A DNA stretch of 64,000 bases from Pseudodonghicola xiamenensis DSM 18339 (GTDB taxonomy: Bacteria > Pseudomonadota > Alphaproteobacteria > Rhodobacterales > Rhodobacteraceae): NCBI RefSeq assembly GCF_000429365.1, contig NZ_AUBS01000002.1:62001-126000 (forward strand), written 5' to 3'. The position numbers and the translations under genes were made by a program. The first letter of the stretch is position 1, and each line of letters starts with the position of its first letter. Of the stretch, positions 9,290 to 18,900 are shown one piece after another. The notes below the pieces were generated by a model that saw only the letters and a program-made list of their open reading frames with translations, searched no databases and was not told the origin of the DNA.

Positions 9290-10060
9290 ATGCCACGTTA
9301 CGCGTTGAAAGTCGAATATCAGGGCGCCCCCTTTGCCGGCTGGCAGAGGCAGAAGGAACATCCCTCGGTCCAGGGCGCAATCGAAGAGGCGCTGGCGCGG
9401 CTGCAGCCCGGCCCCCATACCATCGCCGCCGCCGGGCGGACGGATGCCGGGGTTCACGGTCTGGGTCAGGTCGCCCATTGCGATCTGACCAAGGACTGGG
9501 ATCCGTTCCGCCTGTCAGAGGCGCTGAATTACCATCTGAAGCCGCAGCCCGTCGCCATTGTCGCCGCCGCCCGGGTCGATGATGACTGGCACGCACGGTT
9601 TTCGGCGCTGGAGCGGCAATATCTGTTCCGTATCCTGGTCCGCCGCGCGCCGGCGACCCATGACGCGGGGCAGGTCTGGCAGATCAATCATCCGCTCGAT
9701 GTCAAAGCGATGCAGGCCGGCGCCGATCTACTGCTGGGGCGGCATGATTTCACCACCTTCCGCAGTTCGATCTGCCAGGCGGCGAGCCCAGTGAAGACGC
9801 TGGACGAATTGCGGGTCGAGGCCGTTGAGGGGTTCTCAGGCCCCGAGATCCATTTCCACGTGCGCGCGCGGTCATTCCTGCACAATCAGGTGCGCAGCTT
9901 TGTCGGCACGCTGGAACGCGTCGGCGCCGGCGCCTGGGCGCCCGAGGATGTGCGCGCGGCACTCGAGGCGCGCGACCGCGCTGCCTGCGGCCCGGTCTGT
10001 CCGCCGCAGGGCCTGTATCTGGCGCGGGTAGGCTATCCCACCGATCCCTTCGCGACTTAG
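9290..10060 (+). CDS. truA: tRNA pseudouridine(38-40) synthase TruA
   Basis: The 256-residue protein isomerises uridines 38-40 in the anticodon stem of tRNAs. The catalytic-aspartate motif is visible as [17 protein letters not shown]. Other family segments are [18 protein letters not shown] at the N-terminus, [15 protein letters not shown] in the middle and the C-terminal [21 protein letters not shown]. Length matches bacterial TruA. The start was set at MPRYALK rather than the earlier in-frame codon because the N-terminal strand begins there in the family. It is divergent from ycjX and convergent with the cupin gene. Confidence 0.96.
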   Translation: MPRYALKVEYQGAPFAGWQRQKEHPSVQGAIEEALARLQPGPHTIAAAGRTDAGVHGLGQVAHCDLTKDWDPFRLSEALNYHLKPQPVAIVAAARVDDDWHARFSALERQYLFRILVRRAPATHDAGQVWQINHPLDVKAMQAGADLLLGRHDFTTFRSSICQAASPVKTLDELRVEAVEGFSGPEIHFHVRARSFLHNQVRSFVGTLERVGAGAWAPEDVRAALEARDRAACGPVCPPQGLYLARVGYPTDPFAT

Positions 10061-10112
10061 CCGCGCAACAGGATCACTCACGCCGCTCGGCGCGGCGCCG
10101 CGAGAAGCCGCC

Positions 10113-10430
10113 TCAGGCTGCGGTGCGCGGGGCTTCCAGCAGCTCGATCTCGACAAAGGCGCATTCGAAATCATTGGGGTTGATCACGTCATGCTCTGCC
10201 CCGAGCGGCTTGTAATAGGGCACGCCGTTCTGCACCGGCCACTGGATCACCTCACCGTCCGGCAGATGGATTTCCAGAAACCCGTCGAACAGCGGCACCA
10301 CGACATAGTCGTATTCATGCCGATGCCAGCCGGTGCTGTCGCCGGGCGCCTTGAACCGCCATTCGGTAACGCGGACACGCTCGTTGTCGATCATGGCTGT
10401 GGCCAGGGCCGATCCGCCTTCGGAACACAT
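10113..10430 (-). CDS. Small cupin-domain protein
   Basis: The 105-residue protein is a single beta-barrel cupin. The first cupin motif is seen as GWHRHEYDYVVVPLFDGFLEI, with two metal-type histidines, and the second half as YYKPLGAEHDVINPND. Upstream in-frame codons exist, but GAGG six bases before ATG 10430 supports this start. Small cupins can be metal-dependent enzymes or ligand binders; nothing in the context (convergent with truA, alone) specifies a substrate. Confidence 0.82.
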   Translation of the reverse strand: MCSEGGSALATAMIDNERVRVTEWRFKAPGDSTGWHRHEYDYVVVPLFDGFLEIHLPDGEVIQWPVQNGVPYYKPLGAEHDVINPNDFECAFVEIELLEAPRTAA

Positions 10431-11006
10431 GGGAAACCTCGCTGTTGTTTCAGCGAAGCCTAGGGGCGCCCAATCTCCTGACATATAGCCACTTTTTCAG
10501 TGTCGAGCAGGCCAGTTTGATGCGCCCCGCCCGGATGAAAATCACTTGCCCCCGGGAGGAAGACGCACACCGGCGGCGAGCCACACGTCCTTGCTTCTGT
10601 ACTCTCAGCCCGGCGGCGCCCGTCAGCCCGCACCGACGACGCTGATGAGGAACCGCCCCCCTGATGTCCTCGCCCACGGCGCAAACCGAATACAGGAGGC
10701 GCGGCCTCATCTCGCCCCGACCGCCAACAGAGACGCCGCCTCCCTCTGGCGGTCGAAGGATCGTTGAAGGCCTGGCAATCCGGACATGAGCCACAATTTC
10801 CGATCCAGCCTGCCGCCGATCACCACCCCATCATTGCCGTCACCATCGCCAACCCGCCATATCGGCTCTGGTCCATGGCACCATGCCAGTTTCGCGAATC
10901 CGGCATGATACCTCTGGCGCCACAGGTCACATGTTCGCTCAGGTCGAGACCCAAGCCGCAATGCCCTGCTGCGCGGACCAGCCCCCGATCCTCACCGGTC
11001 CGGGCG
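10431..11006. other. Intergenic stretch of about 576 bases with no supportable gene
   Basis: Between the cupin gene and the FAA-hydrolase gene there are only short open frames in all six frames. Their translations have no family motifs I recognise, and none has convincing start context. No tRNA T-loop signature or terminator-like hairpin was found. It may be a decayed gene or an untranslated region. Confidence 0.5.
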
Positions 11007-11705
11007 TTACTCAGCCTCGGCCAGCGTCAGTGAAATCGGATCGAGCCCGTCAATCCCCCCGGTCATGACATCGCCCGCCACCACCGGCCCGACGCCCGCC
11101 GGCGTGCCGGTCATGATCAGATCGCCCGGCCGCAAGTGATAATATTTCGACAAATCGGCGACGATCTCGGCCACATTATGGATCATGTCACCCAGACGCG
11201 CATCCTGCCGAACCTCGCCATTCACTTCCAGATGAATGCGCTGCGGCCCGATATCACCCAGTTCCGCCGCCCTGGTCAGCGGTGCGAAAACGGCCGATCC
11301 CTCGACATCCTTGCCCAGGTCCCAGGGCCGCCGCTTGTCCTTGCCCAGTTGCTGCAGATCGCGTCGCGTCATGTCGAGCGCGCAACCATAGGCATAGATC
11401 GCATCCGCCGCTTCCGCTGCCGAGACCCGGAACACCGGTTTGCCGATCGCCAGCACCAGCTCCATCTCGTAATGGAAATCCCCGGTCCCCGGAGGATAGG
11501 GCAAGATTTCCCCGCTCATCAGCGTCGCCTGCGCCGATTTGGTGAAATAAAACGGCGCCTCGCGATCAGGCTCCACCCCCATCTCGATGGCGTGGGCAGC
11601 ATAGTTGCGACCGACGCAGAAAATCCGGCCCACCGGATATTCCGCCGCCTCTCCCTTGACGGGAATGGAACGAACCACGGGCGGTTCAAACAGATATTGG
11701 GTCAT
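11007..11705 (-). CDS. Fumarylacetoacetate hydrolase family protein
   Basis: The 232-residue protein has the FAH C-terminal catalytic fold. Motifs include GRIFCVGRNYAAHAIEMG, PFYFTKSAQATL, the metal-binding segment DFHYEMELVLAIGK with its E-x-E ligands, and the C-terminal LRPGDLIMTGTPAGVGPV. Small members of this size hydrolyse fumarylpyruvate or acylpyruvates or decarboxylate oxaloacetate; the specific reaction cannot be chosen. AGGAGG lies ten bases before ATG 11705. It is the leftmost of a leftward run with aroQ, gph and fbp, with a ~200-base gap to aroQ that shows no gene. Confidence 0.9.
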   Translation of the reverse strand: MTQYLFEPPVVRSIPVKGEAAEYPVGRIFCVGRNYAAHAIEMGVEPDREAPFYFTKSAQATLMSGEILPYPPGTGDFHYEMELVLAIGKPVFRVSAAEAADAIYAYGCALDMTRRDLQQLGKDKRRPWDLGKDVEGSAVFAPLTRAAELGDIGPQRIHLEVNGEVRQDARLGDMIHNVAEIVADLSKYYHLRPGDLIMTGTPAGVGPVVAGDVMTGGIDGLDPISLTLAEAE

Positions 11706-11905
11706 TTGCTACGTTCCTCCTGAAAGCCCGTTCAGACTGCTGCAGATGGCGCCCGGCACGACCTGCCCCCGATGGCACGCGCCTCAAGGGCATTGGCCCG
11801 GACCGCCCTCCCCGGCGCATACCCCCAAAGTCAGGTATGGAAAAGCACCCCTCGCCCCGGCATGCGCCCGCAAAGGTCCGTGCCGGGGCGCCCCCCGGGC
11901 AGACC

Positions 11906-12346
11906 TCAGCCCAGCAAGACCGCCATCCGCCTCAGCGCCAATTCATAGCCCTGAATGCCAAAGCCCGCGATCACCCCTTCGGCCCGCAGCGAGACATAGG
12001 AGTGATGCCGGAAGCTTTCACGCTTGTGGACATTGGAGATATGCACCTCCAGCACCGGCCCGTCGAAAGCGCTCAGCGCATCGAGAATCGCCACCGAAGT
12101 ATGGGTATAGGCGGCAGGATTGATGATGATCCCCGCCGCTGCCTCGCGGGCCCGATGGATCATCTCGACGATCTCGCCCTCGTGATTCGACTGATAAAGC
12201 GCCGTCTCCAGCCCAAGCTCCATCGCCAGCGTGGCGCAGCTGCGCGCCACATCCTCCAGCGTGTCATGCCCATAGATCTCGGGCTCGCGCTTGCCCAGAA
12301 GGTTCAGATTGGGCCCGTTGAGGATATGAATGGTCCGGCTGCGCAT
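11906..12346 (-). CDS. aroQ: 3-dehydroquinate dehydratase, type II
   Basis: The 146-residue enzyme converts 3-dehydroquinate to 3-dehydroshikimate in aromatic amino acid synthesis. All type II landmarks are present: [20 protein letters not shown] (with the active-site Tyr), [30 protein letters not shown], the histidine-bearing [14 protein letters not shown] and the C-terminal [11 protein letters not shown]. The length matches the small dodecameric enzyme. It starts 74 bases downstream of the gph stop on the same strand, so the two may share a transcript. Confidence 0.96.
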   Translation of the reverse strand: MRSRTIHILNGPNLNLLGKREPEIYGHDTLEDVARSCATLAMELGLETALYQSNHEGEIVEMIHRAREAAAGIIINPAAYTHTSVAILDALSAFDGPVLEVHISNVHKRESFRHHSYVSLRAEGVIAGFGIQGYELALRRMAVLLG

Positions 12347-12420
12347 GGCACTGTCCTGTCGTCTGTCTGCCCCTTCAGACTATCTCGCGGGGCGTGAAAC
12401 CGAAACCGGAAACCGCCCGC

Positions 12421-13077
12421 TTACACCGCCGCCAGAAGCGTTTCGACCAACTCAGGAAAGGCCTCATAGGCATCGAAACGCGCGCGCTGCGGCAATGCCT
12501 CTACAGGCGACTTGCGGTATCCTTCGGTGAACAGCAGGAAATCCACACCGGCGCGCCGCGCGGCCTCCGCATCGAACTCGCTGTCCCCGACATAAAGCGA
12601 CACCTCAGCCCCCAGCCCGGCAAAGGCCGCATGCAACGGCGCCGGATCGGGCTTTTTCACCGCCAGCGTATCGCCACCGATCAGCACGTCGAAATAGGGC
12701 GCCAACCCCAGCGCCGCCAGGATGTGACGCGCCGGCGCCTCGGGCTTGTTGGTGCAAACCCCCAACACATGCCCCTGCCCCCGCAACTGCCCAAGCGCAG
12801 CGATCACCCCGGGAAACACCCGGGTCCGCTCGGTACTCTCGGCGCCATAGACCTCGACCATCCGCGCCACCAAGGCCGCGTGTTGCGCCATCGGCAGATC
12901 GCGTGCCTGCATTGCCTGCTCCATCAGTGGCGGGATACCGCCACCGATGAACCGGATCACGCTGGCCAGATCAAAGGGTGTCGCCCCCGCCTCGGCCATC
13001 ACATCGTTCAACGCTGCCTGAATATCCGGCGCGCTGTCCACCAATGTGCCATCCAGATCGAAAACAATCGCCGCCAT
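12421..13077 (-). CDS. gph: Phosphoglycolate phosphatase-like HAD hydrolase
   Basis: The 218-residue protein is a HAD-superfamily phosphatase. Motif I with the nucleophile is IVFDLDGTLVDSAPDI, motif II/III region is HVLGVCTNKPEAPARHIL with KKPDPAPLH, and motif IV is SLYVGDSEFDAEAARRAG. These match the Gph/CbbZ type that clears 2-phosphoglycolate. The frame begins exactly at the conserved MAAIVFDLDGT. It lies between fbp upstream and aroQ downstream, all leftward, a context compatible with carbon metabolism. Assignment to Gph over other small HAD enzymes is good but not certain. Confidence 0.85.
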   Translation of the reverse strand: MAAIVFDLDGTLVDSAPDIQAALNDVMAEAGATPFDLASVIRFIGGGIPPLMEQAMQARDLPMAQHAALVARMVEVYGAESTERTRVFPGVIAALGQLRGQGHVLGVCTNKPEAPARHILAALGLAPYFDVLIGGDTLAVKKPDPAPLHAAFAGLGAEVSLYVGDSEFDAEAARRAGVDFLLFTEGYRKSPVEALPQRARFDAYEAFPELVETLLAAV

Positions 13078-13122
13078 GGGCCGTTCCCCTCTCTCCTCAC
13101 CCCCCGATCGCCGCGCTTCGGC

Positions 13123-13183
13123 CTTTTTCTGGCCGGAAATATCCCGGGGGCAGGCCGCAGGCCGTTGGGGGGCAGAGCCCCCC
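13123..13183. repeat. Intergenic repeat copy A with GC hairpin
   Basis: The gph-fbp gap holds a segment ctttttctggccggaaat (from 13123) continuing atcccgggggcaggc, which matches copies at 19238 and, inverted, at 24998. It is followed by a perfect 7-bp-stem hairpin GGGGGGC-AGA-GCCCCCC at 13167-13183. The position, downstream of fbp, suggests an RNA 3'-end or processing element. Confidence 0.6.
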
Positions 13184-13200
13184 TTTGCACTCAGCCGGTG

Positions 13201-14166
13201 TCAGCCGGCCTGATGATAGGCCGTGATCCGATCGACCTCTTCGGTCGAGCCGAAAACCAGCGGCGTGCGCGCATGCAGCTTGTCAGGCACCTGATCCAGC
13301 AGCGCCAGCCGTCCGGTGGTGGCGCGCCCGCCCGCCTGCTCGATCAGAAAGGCGATCGGCGCGCATTCATAGACCATCCGCAGCCGGCCCGCCTCATAGC
13401 CCTTGCGGCTGTCCGACGGGTAGAGGAACACGCCACCGCGCGACAGGATGCGATGCGTCTCGGCCACCAAAGAGGCAACCCAGCGCATGTTGAAATTCTT
13501 GCCCAAGGGGCCCGCCTCGCCTTTCTGGCAATCGGTGACATAGGCCTGCACCGGGGCCTCCCACCGCAGCGTGTTCGAGGCGTTGATGGCGAATTCCTTG
13601 GTCGCCGCCGGGATCGGCTTGGGGCTGGCGACCGGCTTGAACACCCGGTCTGCAGGATCCAGCACAAAGGTCAGCACGCCGGCGCCGAAGGTGACCACCA
13701 GCGCCGTCATCGGCCCATAGACCACATAACCGCCAGCCAGTTGCTCGCGCCCGGGGCGCAGGAAGGTCTCGGCGCCGCCGGCCTGCGCCGTCCGGATCGA
13801 GAAGATGGTGCCGATCGACACGTTGACGTCGATGTTGGACGATCCGTCAAGCGGATCGATCGCCAGACCCAGCGTGCCGTCGGCATCGATCTCGACCACA
13901 TCGTCCTGCTCTTCGGACGCGTACCAGCGCACCCCGGTGCCCGGCAGCGCGGCGGCAAAGGCCTCGTCCGCCATCACGTCCAGCGCCTTCTGGTTGTCGC
14001 CGTCCGAATTGTTGCCGACCTCTGCCGCCAGCGATCCACCGCCCAGGGGTCCGCGGGCGATGGTCAGGGCCAGATCGGCAGAGACGCGCGCCAGCGCCTG
14101 CATCGGGGCGACCAGCGCCTCGGGAATGCTGCCTGCGGGCGCGATAAGGCTGGGGGTGGTGGTCAA
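13201..14166 (-). CDS. fbp: Fructose-1,6-bisphosphatase, class I, TTG start
   Basis: The 321-residue enzyme hydrolyses fructose 1,6-bisphosphate in gluconeogenesis. The metal/substrate motif is seen as [22 protein letters not shown], with upstream [18 protein letters not shown] and [13 protein letters not shown] supplying acidic metal ligands, and downstream [31 protein letters not shown]. The start is a TTG at 14166 with GGAGG eight bases upstream; the first ATG inside the frame would remove part of the N-terminal helix. It is the first gene of the leftward run and reads away from the hemP unit. Confidence 0.95.
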   Translation of the reverse strand: MTTTPSLIAPAGSIPEALVAPMQALARVSADLALTIARGPLGGGSLAAEVGNNSDGDNQKALDVMADEAFAAALPGTGVRWYASEEQDDVVEIDADGTLGLAIDPLDGSSNIDVNVSIGTIFSIRTAQAGGAETFLRPGREQLAGGYVVYGPMTALVVTFGAGVLTFVLDPADRVFKPVASPKPIPAATKEFAINASNTLRWEAPVQAYVTDCQKGEAGPLGKNFNMRWVASLVAETHRILSRGGVFLYPSDSRKGYEAGRLRMVYECAPIAFLIEQAGGRATTGRLALLDQVPDKLHARTPLVFGSTEEVDRITAYHQAG

Positions 14167-14352
14167 GGTCTGGTCCTCCGTCCTCGGGATGGCTGAAACT
14201 CGCGGTTCCTGACCTATAGGGAATTCCGGCGCCGGAAAAGCGGATTAGCAGCAGCGCCGGGGAATTTCGGCCCGATCCGGTGCAGGGACACGCACCGGCG
14301 CCACCAGAGCGGCACCACTTCGCCGCCCCGTAACCCGACAAAAATACTCGGA

Positions 14353-14382
14353 TTGACAAAGGCGAGAAAATTTGTCAGTTAT
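14353..14382 (+). promoter_or_regulatory. Putative hemP promoter overlapped by an inverted repeat
   Basis: TTGACA at 14353-14358 is followed about 18 bp later by AGTTAT, a plausible -35/-10 pair. Overlying it is the inverted repeat TGACAAA (14354-14360) and TTTGTCA (14371-14377), with a 10-bp spacer. Because HemP is an iron/heme-uptake protein, an iron-responsive repressor (Fur/Mur, Irr or RirA type) is a plausible ligand, but which one is not shown by sequence. Confidence 0.5.
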
Positions 14383-14444
14383 CAACTCATCCAGCCAGTC
14401 CGGAGCCCCGGATCAGCCAGCCGAAGGAAATAGGGAACGCGCCC

Positions 14445-14612
14445 ATGCACAGCCCGAATGCCCCCCGGCCCCTCAGTGACAGACTGGCCGGTACACCCGC
14501 CCAAGTGGCATCCGAAGTCTTCGGCATCCTCGGCGATGCCGGATTTTGGTCCGGGTTTTCCATGGACGCCGTGATCGACCGTATCGAGGCCGAAACGAGG
14601 ATCAGGCGATGA
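14445..14612 (+). CDS. Small uncharacterised protein coupled to hemP
   Basis: This 55-codon frame starts MHSPNAPRPLSDRLAG and continues with AQVASEVFGILGDAGFWSG and DAVIDRIEAE, ending TRIRR. It has an amphipathic helical look, no signal peptide and no membrane segment. I do not recognise a family. Its stop codon overlaps the hemP start (ATGA at 14609-14612), the usual sign of translational coupling, and it lies directly downstream of the putative iron-regulated promoter. AGGG sits about nine bases before the ATG. A role in heme/iron handling is inferred from context alone. Confidence 0.6.
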   Translation: MHSPNAPRPLSDRLAGTPAQVASEVFGILGDAGFWSGFSMDAVIDRIEAETRIRR

Positions 14613-14776
14613 CCATTCAGACCACCGACACCATTCGCAGCATTACCGCGCAATCCGTCCCGGCGCATCAGGCCGAGATCCTGACCGGCGGCGGCAATCT
14701 GGCGCATATCACCCTGGGTGGCCAAATCTACACCCTGCGGATCACCCGCGCCGGCAAGCTGATTCTGACCAAGTAG
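14609..14776 (+). CDS. hemP: Hemin uptake protein HemP
   Basis: The 55-residue protein fits the HemP family in size and signature: the C-terminal half reads ILTGGGNLAHITLGGQIYTL followed by RITRAGKLILTK, and the family is recognised by the ending LRxTRxGKLILTK. HemP is a small protein associated with heme uptake or its regulation. The frame is open 21 codons further upstream, but ATG 14609 overlapping the preceding small ORF is the likely start. A heme receptor gene is not next to it; an RND efflux pair follows after 144 bases. Confidence 0.85.
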   Translation: MTIQTTDTIRSITAQSVPAHQAEILTGGGNLAHITLGGQIYTLRITRAGKLILTK

Positions 14777-14843
14777 TTCGCCCGGCCAGACCCTCCGGCG
14801 CGCAACAGAACGCGACGCATCGGCCACCTCCTGCTGCCTGTCG

Positions 14844-14861
14844 AATCCCCGACTCGGGATT
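14844..14861. promoter_or_regulatory. Inverted repeat upstream of the RND adaptor gene
   Basis: The 144-base gap between hemP and the adaptor contains AATCCC (14844-14849) and GGGATT (14856-14861) separated by six bases, in a locally AT-rich stretch about 60 bases before the adaptor start. It could be an operator for an efflux regulator; no regulator gene is adjacent. Confidence 0.3.
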
Positions 14862-14920
14862 GCAAAACATTCCATATTGTGCATCTGTATCGGGATGAAT
14901 GAGGGTAGTGAGGAGTGGCG

Positions 14921-15901
14921 ATGCGGACGTTCATTTTGGGAACCGCACTGACGGTTCTGGTGGCCGCCTCCATGGCGACCGCGGCAGAGCAACCGGTCGA
15001 GCGGCACGAGATCACCGAATGGAAAGCCGTCTTCGGACGGATCGAGGCGCGCGACCAGATCAGCGCACGCAGCCGGATCGGCGGCACTTTGGTGTCGATC
15101 GACGTGACCGAGGGCAGCACTGTCAGCGAAGGTCAGGTGATCGCAACCGTGCACGACCCCAAGCTGGCGCTGCAGCTCGAAGCCTCGCAGGGGACTATCG
15201 ACGCGCTGCAATCGCAGCTCGACAACGCCCGGACCGAACTCAAGCGTGGCGAAAACCTGCAAGATCGCGGCGTGATCACCAACCAGCAGCTCGACAGTCT
15301 GCGTACCAATGTCAGCGTACTGGAAAATCAGATCGCCGCGGCCGTCGGTGACCGGCGGGTGATCGAAGAGCAGGCCGCCGAAGGTGCCGTGCTGGCACCG
15401 ATCGCCGGCAAGGTCCTGGATGTCCCGATCACCAAGGGCACGGTTCTGCTGTCGGGCGAGACCGTCGCCTCGATCGGCGGCGGTGGCTTCTTCCTGCGTC
15501 TTGCCGTGCCCGAGCGCCACGCCCCCTATCTACGCGAGGGCATGGACATCCGGATCGGATCGAATGGCGACGACCGCGCCGGTCGGCTGGCCAAGGTCTA
15601 TCCCGAAATCGACAACGGCCGCGTCATCGCCGATGTCGAGGTCGAGGGGCTGAACAGCGATTTCGTCAACGCCCGGGTTCTGGTCAGCCTGCCGGTCGGC
15701 AAGCACGAGGCCCTGCTGGTGCCCGCCACCGCGATGATCACCCGGATGGGGCTGGACTTCGTCCCCATACGCCGCCCCGATGGCGCAATCGTGCATCGCG
15801 CCGTGGTTCCCGGCACCACGGTCACCCTGAATGGAACCCCGATGGTCGAGATCCTCTCGGGGTTGACCGATCGGGACATGGTGGTGACCGACCATGACTG
15901 A
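14921..15901 (+). CDS. RND efflux periplasmic adaptor subunit (HlyD-like)
   Basis: The 326-residue membrane-fusion protein bridges an inner-membrane RND pump to an outer-membrane channel. It begins with a signal sequence (MRTFILGTALTVLVAASMATAA), then a lipoyl half-motif (ISARSRIGGTLVSIDVTEGS), an alpha-helical hairpin rich in Leu/Gln/Glu at residues ~85-150, the second lipoyl half (GAVLAPIAGKVLDVPITKGT) and beta-barrel/membrane-proximal domains. GAGGAG five bases before ATG 14921 sets the start. Its last eight bases overlap the pump gene, so the two are coupled. No lipobox is apparent. No outer-membrane factor gene follows. Confidence 0.9.
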   Translation: MRTFILGTALTVLVAASMATAAEQPVERHEITEWKAVFGRIEARDQISARSRIGGTLVSIDVTEGSTVSEGQVIATVHDPKLALQLEASQGTIDALQSQLDNARTELKRGENLQDRGVITNQQLDSLRTNVSVLENQIAAAVGDRRVIEEQAAEGAVLAPIAGKVLDVPITKGTVLLSGETVASIGGGGFFLRLAVPERHAPYLREGMDIRIGSNGDDRAGRLAKVYPEIDNGRVIADVEVEGLNSDFVNARVLVSLPVGKHEALLVPATAMITRMGLDFVPIRRPDGAIVHRAVVPGTTVTLNGTPMVEILSGLTDRDMVVTDHD

Positions 15902-18900
15902 CACCCCTGACGGCAAGGAAAAGGGGCTGGGCATCGCCGGCGGCCTGACCAGGACGTTCATCCGGTCTCCGCTGACGCCGCTGATGATCCTGGCCGCGCT
16001 GATGGTCGGGCTGGTCTCGCTGATCAGCCTCCCGCGCGAGGAAGAGCCGCAAATTTCGGTGCCAATGGTGGATATCCATATCCAGGCACCCGGATTGCGG
16101 GCCGAAGATGCCGCCAAGCTGGTGACCGAACCGATGGAAACCATCGTGCGCGGCATCGGAGAGGTGGAGCATGTCTATTCCACCTCGACCGACGATTACG
16201 CCATGGTCACCGCGCGCTTCCTGGTCGGCACCAACGCCGATTCCGCGATCCTGCGGGTGCATGACAAGGTGCGCGCCAATATGGATCAGATCCCGGTCGG
16301 GATAAGCGAGCCGCTGATCGTCGGCCGCGGCATCGACGATGTCGCCATCGTGACCCTGACATTGACGCCGAAACCCGGTGCCGAGGCAATGACCGCCAAT
16401 GACCTGACCCGCGTCGCGCGTGAATTGCAGGTCGAAATGGCCAAGGTCCAGGACGTGGGGCTGACCTATATCGTCGGCGAAAGTCCCGATGCCATCCGCA
16501 TCGCCCCCGACCCGGACAGGCTGGCACTGTTCGGGGTAACGTTGCAGGGGCTGGCGGCCAAGGTGAAGGCCGCGAACGAAGCCTTCTCGACCGGTCGGGT
16601 GCGCGACAAGGGGCAGCAAATCCCGCTGGTCGCCGGCGAAACCCTGCAGGCCCCCGCCGAGATCGGCAATCTGCTGCTGACCACCCGCGACAACCGCCCA
16701 GTCTATGTCCGCGACGTGGCCGATATCAGCTTCGTGCCCGATACCTCGGACAAGATCGTCAGCAACATCGCCCGTGACGGCAACGGCGGGCTGCGCCGCA
16801 CCCCGGCCGTCACCCTGGCGGTGGCCAAGCGCGCCGGCGCCAATGCCGTGGTGGTCGCCGAACAGATCCTCCACCGCGTCGATCTGCTGAAAGAGACACT
16901 GATCCCGGAAAACGTCGCGGTCGAGGTGACGCGCGATTATGGCGAGACCGCTAATGAGAAGGCGAACGAGCTTCTGTTCCACCTCGGCCTCGCCACCATC
17001 TCGATCGTGGCGCTGGTGTTCTTCGCCATCGGCTGGCGCGAAAGCATCGTGGTGGCCATCGTCATCCCGGTGACCATCCTGCTGACGCTCTTTGCCGCCT
17101 GGATCATGGGCTACACGCTGAACCGGGTGTCGCTCTTTGCGCTGATCTTCTCGATCGGCATCCTGGTCGACGACGCCATCGTGGTGATCGAGAACATCGC
17201 CCGCCACTGGGGCCTGCCGGAAAAGGGCGACCGCGCCGAAAAGGCCGTGCGCGCAGTGGCCGAGGTTGGCAACCCCACCATCGTCGCCACCCTGACCGTG
17301 GTGGCGGCGCTGCTGCCGATGCTTTTCGTCTCGGGCATGATGGGGCCCTATATGTCGCCGATCCCGGCGAATGCCTCGGCGGCAATGATCTTCTCGTTCT
17401 TCGTGGCGGTGATCATCACCCCCTGGCTGATGCTGAAGGTCGCCGGCCACGCGCCGCTGCATGCACATGACGGCGCCGGCCATGGCGGTCGGTTGGGCAA
17501 GATTTATGCCTCCGTCGCGCGGCCGATCCTCAAGACCAAGGGCCGCGCCGGTCTCTTCCTGCTGGTGGCGGCCGGGCTCAGCTTCGGGTCGATGACGGCC
17601 TTCTACACCAAACACGTGACGGTCAAGCTGCTGCCCTTCGACAACAAGTCAGAACTGGCGGTGATGATCGACCTGCCCGAAGGGTCCCCGGTCGAGGCCA
17701 CCGACGCAGTGGCCCAGGACGTGGCCCGGGTGATCATGGATCTGCCCGAGGTGATCTCGATCCAGACCCATGCGGCGGCGGCCTCCCCCTTCAACTTCAA
17801 CGGGCTGGTGCGCCACTACTATCAGCGCGCCAATCCGGAACAGGGCGATCTGCAGGTCAATCTGACCCCCAAGGGTGACCGCGACCGCTCCAGCCACGAG
17901 ATCGCGCTGGATATCCGCGACCGGATCGCCAAGGTGGCGGTGCCCGCCGGCACCGTACTCAAGACGGTCGAACCGCCCCCCGGCCCGCCGGTGATCTCGA
18001 CCCTGCTGGCCGAGGTCTATGGCCCCGATGCCGAAACCCGCCGCGAGGCGGCGCGACTGATCCGCCAGGCGTTCGAGGCGGTGCCCTATATCGTCGACGT
18101 CGATGACAGCTTCGGCAGCCAGAGCCGGCGATTGCGCGCCACCGTCTCGACCGACCAGACCGAATTCTTCGGGGTGGACGAAGGCGATGTCTTCTCGACC
18201 ATCCAGATCCTCAATGGCGGCACCACGGTGGGCTACTCCCATCGCGGTGACGGTCGGCGCCCGATCCCCATCGTGGTCGAGCGCGACAAGACCCACAAGG
18301 TGGTCGACGAAAGCTTCCTGACCACGCCGATCCCGGCCAATGTCCTGCCCGGCGCCCGCGGCGTCGTGGAACTGGGCGACGTGATCGACCTGAAGGAGGA
18401 AAAGGTCTCCTACCCGATCTTCCGCCATAACGGGCGCACCGCCGAGATGGTCCAGGGCGAACTGGCCGGCCAGTTCGAGGCGCCTCTTTACGGCATGATC
18501 GCAGTGGCCGACCAGATCGAGAAAATGGACTGGCCCGACGGCACCAAACCCACCATCTCACTGCATGGCCAACCCGAGGACGAAAGCCATGTGACGCTGC
18601 TGTGGGACGGCGAGTGGGAGGTGACATGGGTCACCTTCCGCGACATGGGCGCCGCCTTCGGCATCGCCCTGGTGGGGATTTACATCCTGGTGGTGGCGCA
18701 ATTCGGATCGTTCCGGCTGCCGCTGGTGATCCTGACGCCGATCCCCCTGACCTTCCTCGGCATCATCGGCGGCCATTGGCTGTTCAACGCCCCCTTTTCG
18801 GCCCCCTCGATGATCGGCTTCATCGCGCTCGCGGGCATCATCGTGCGGAACTCGATCCTGCTGGTGGACTTCATCCGCCATGAGGGTCGACCCGACACGC

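Noticed and set aside
9191..9478. N-terminal 96-codon extension of the YcjX-like frame
   Set aside because: It overlaps truA antisense and lacks similarity to the family; a TTG with a strong ribosome-binding site at 9190 explains the gene better.
12394..14196. A 600-codon plus-strand frame
   Set aside because: It runs opposite gph and fbp, both of which show complete family motifs. Composition is typical of antisense frames.
15822..17615. A 597-codon minus-strand frame
   Set aside because: It lies within the RND pump gene, is His/Asp/Arg/Gly-rich and crosses the pump's TM4 motif antisense; no family features.
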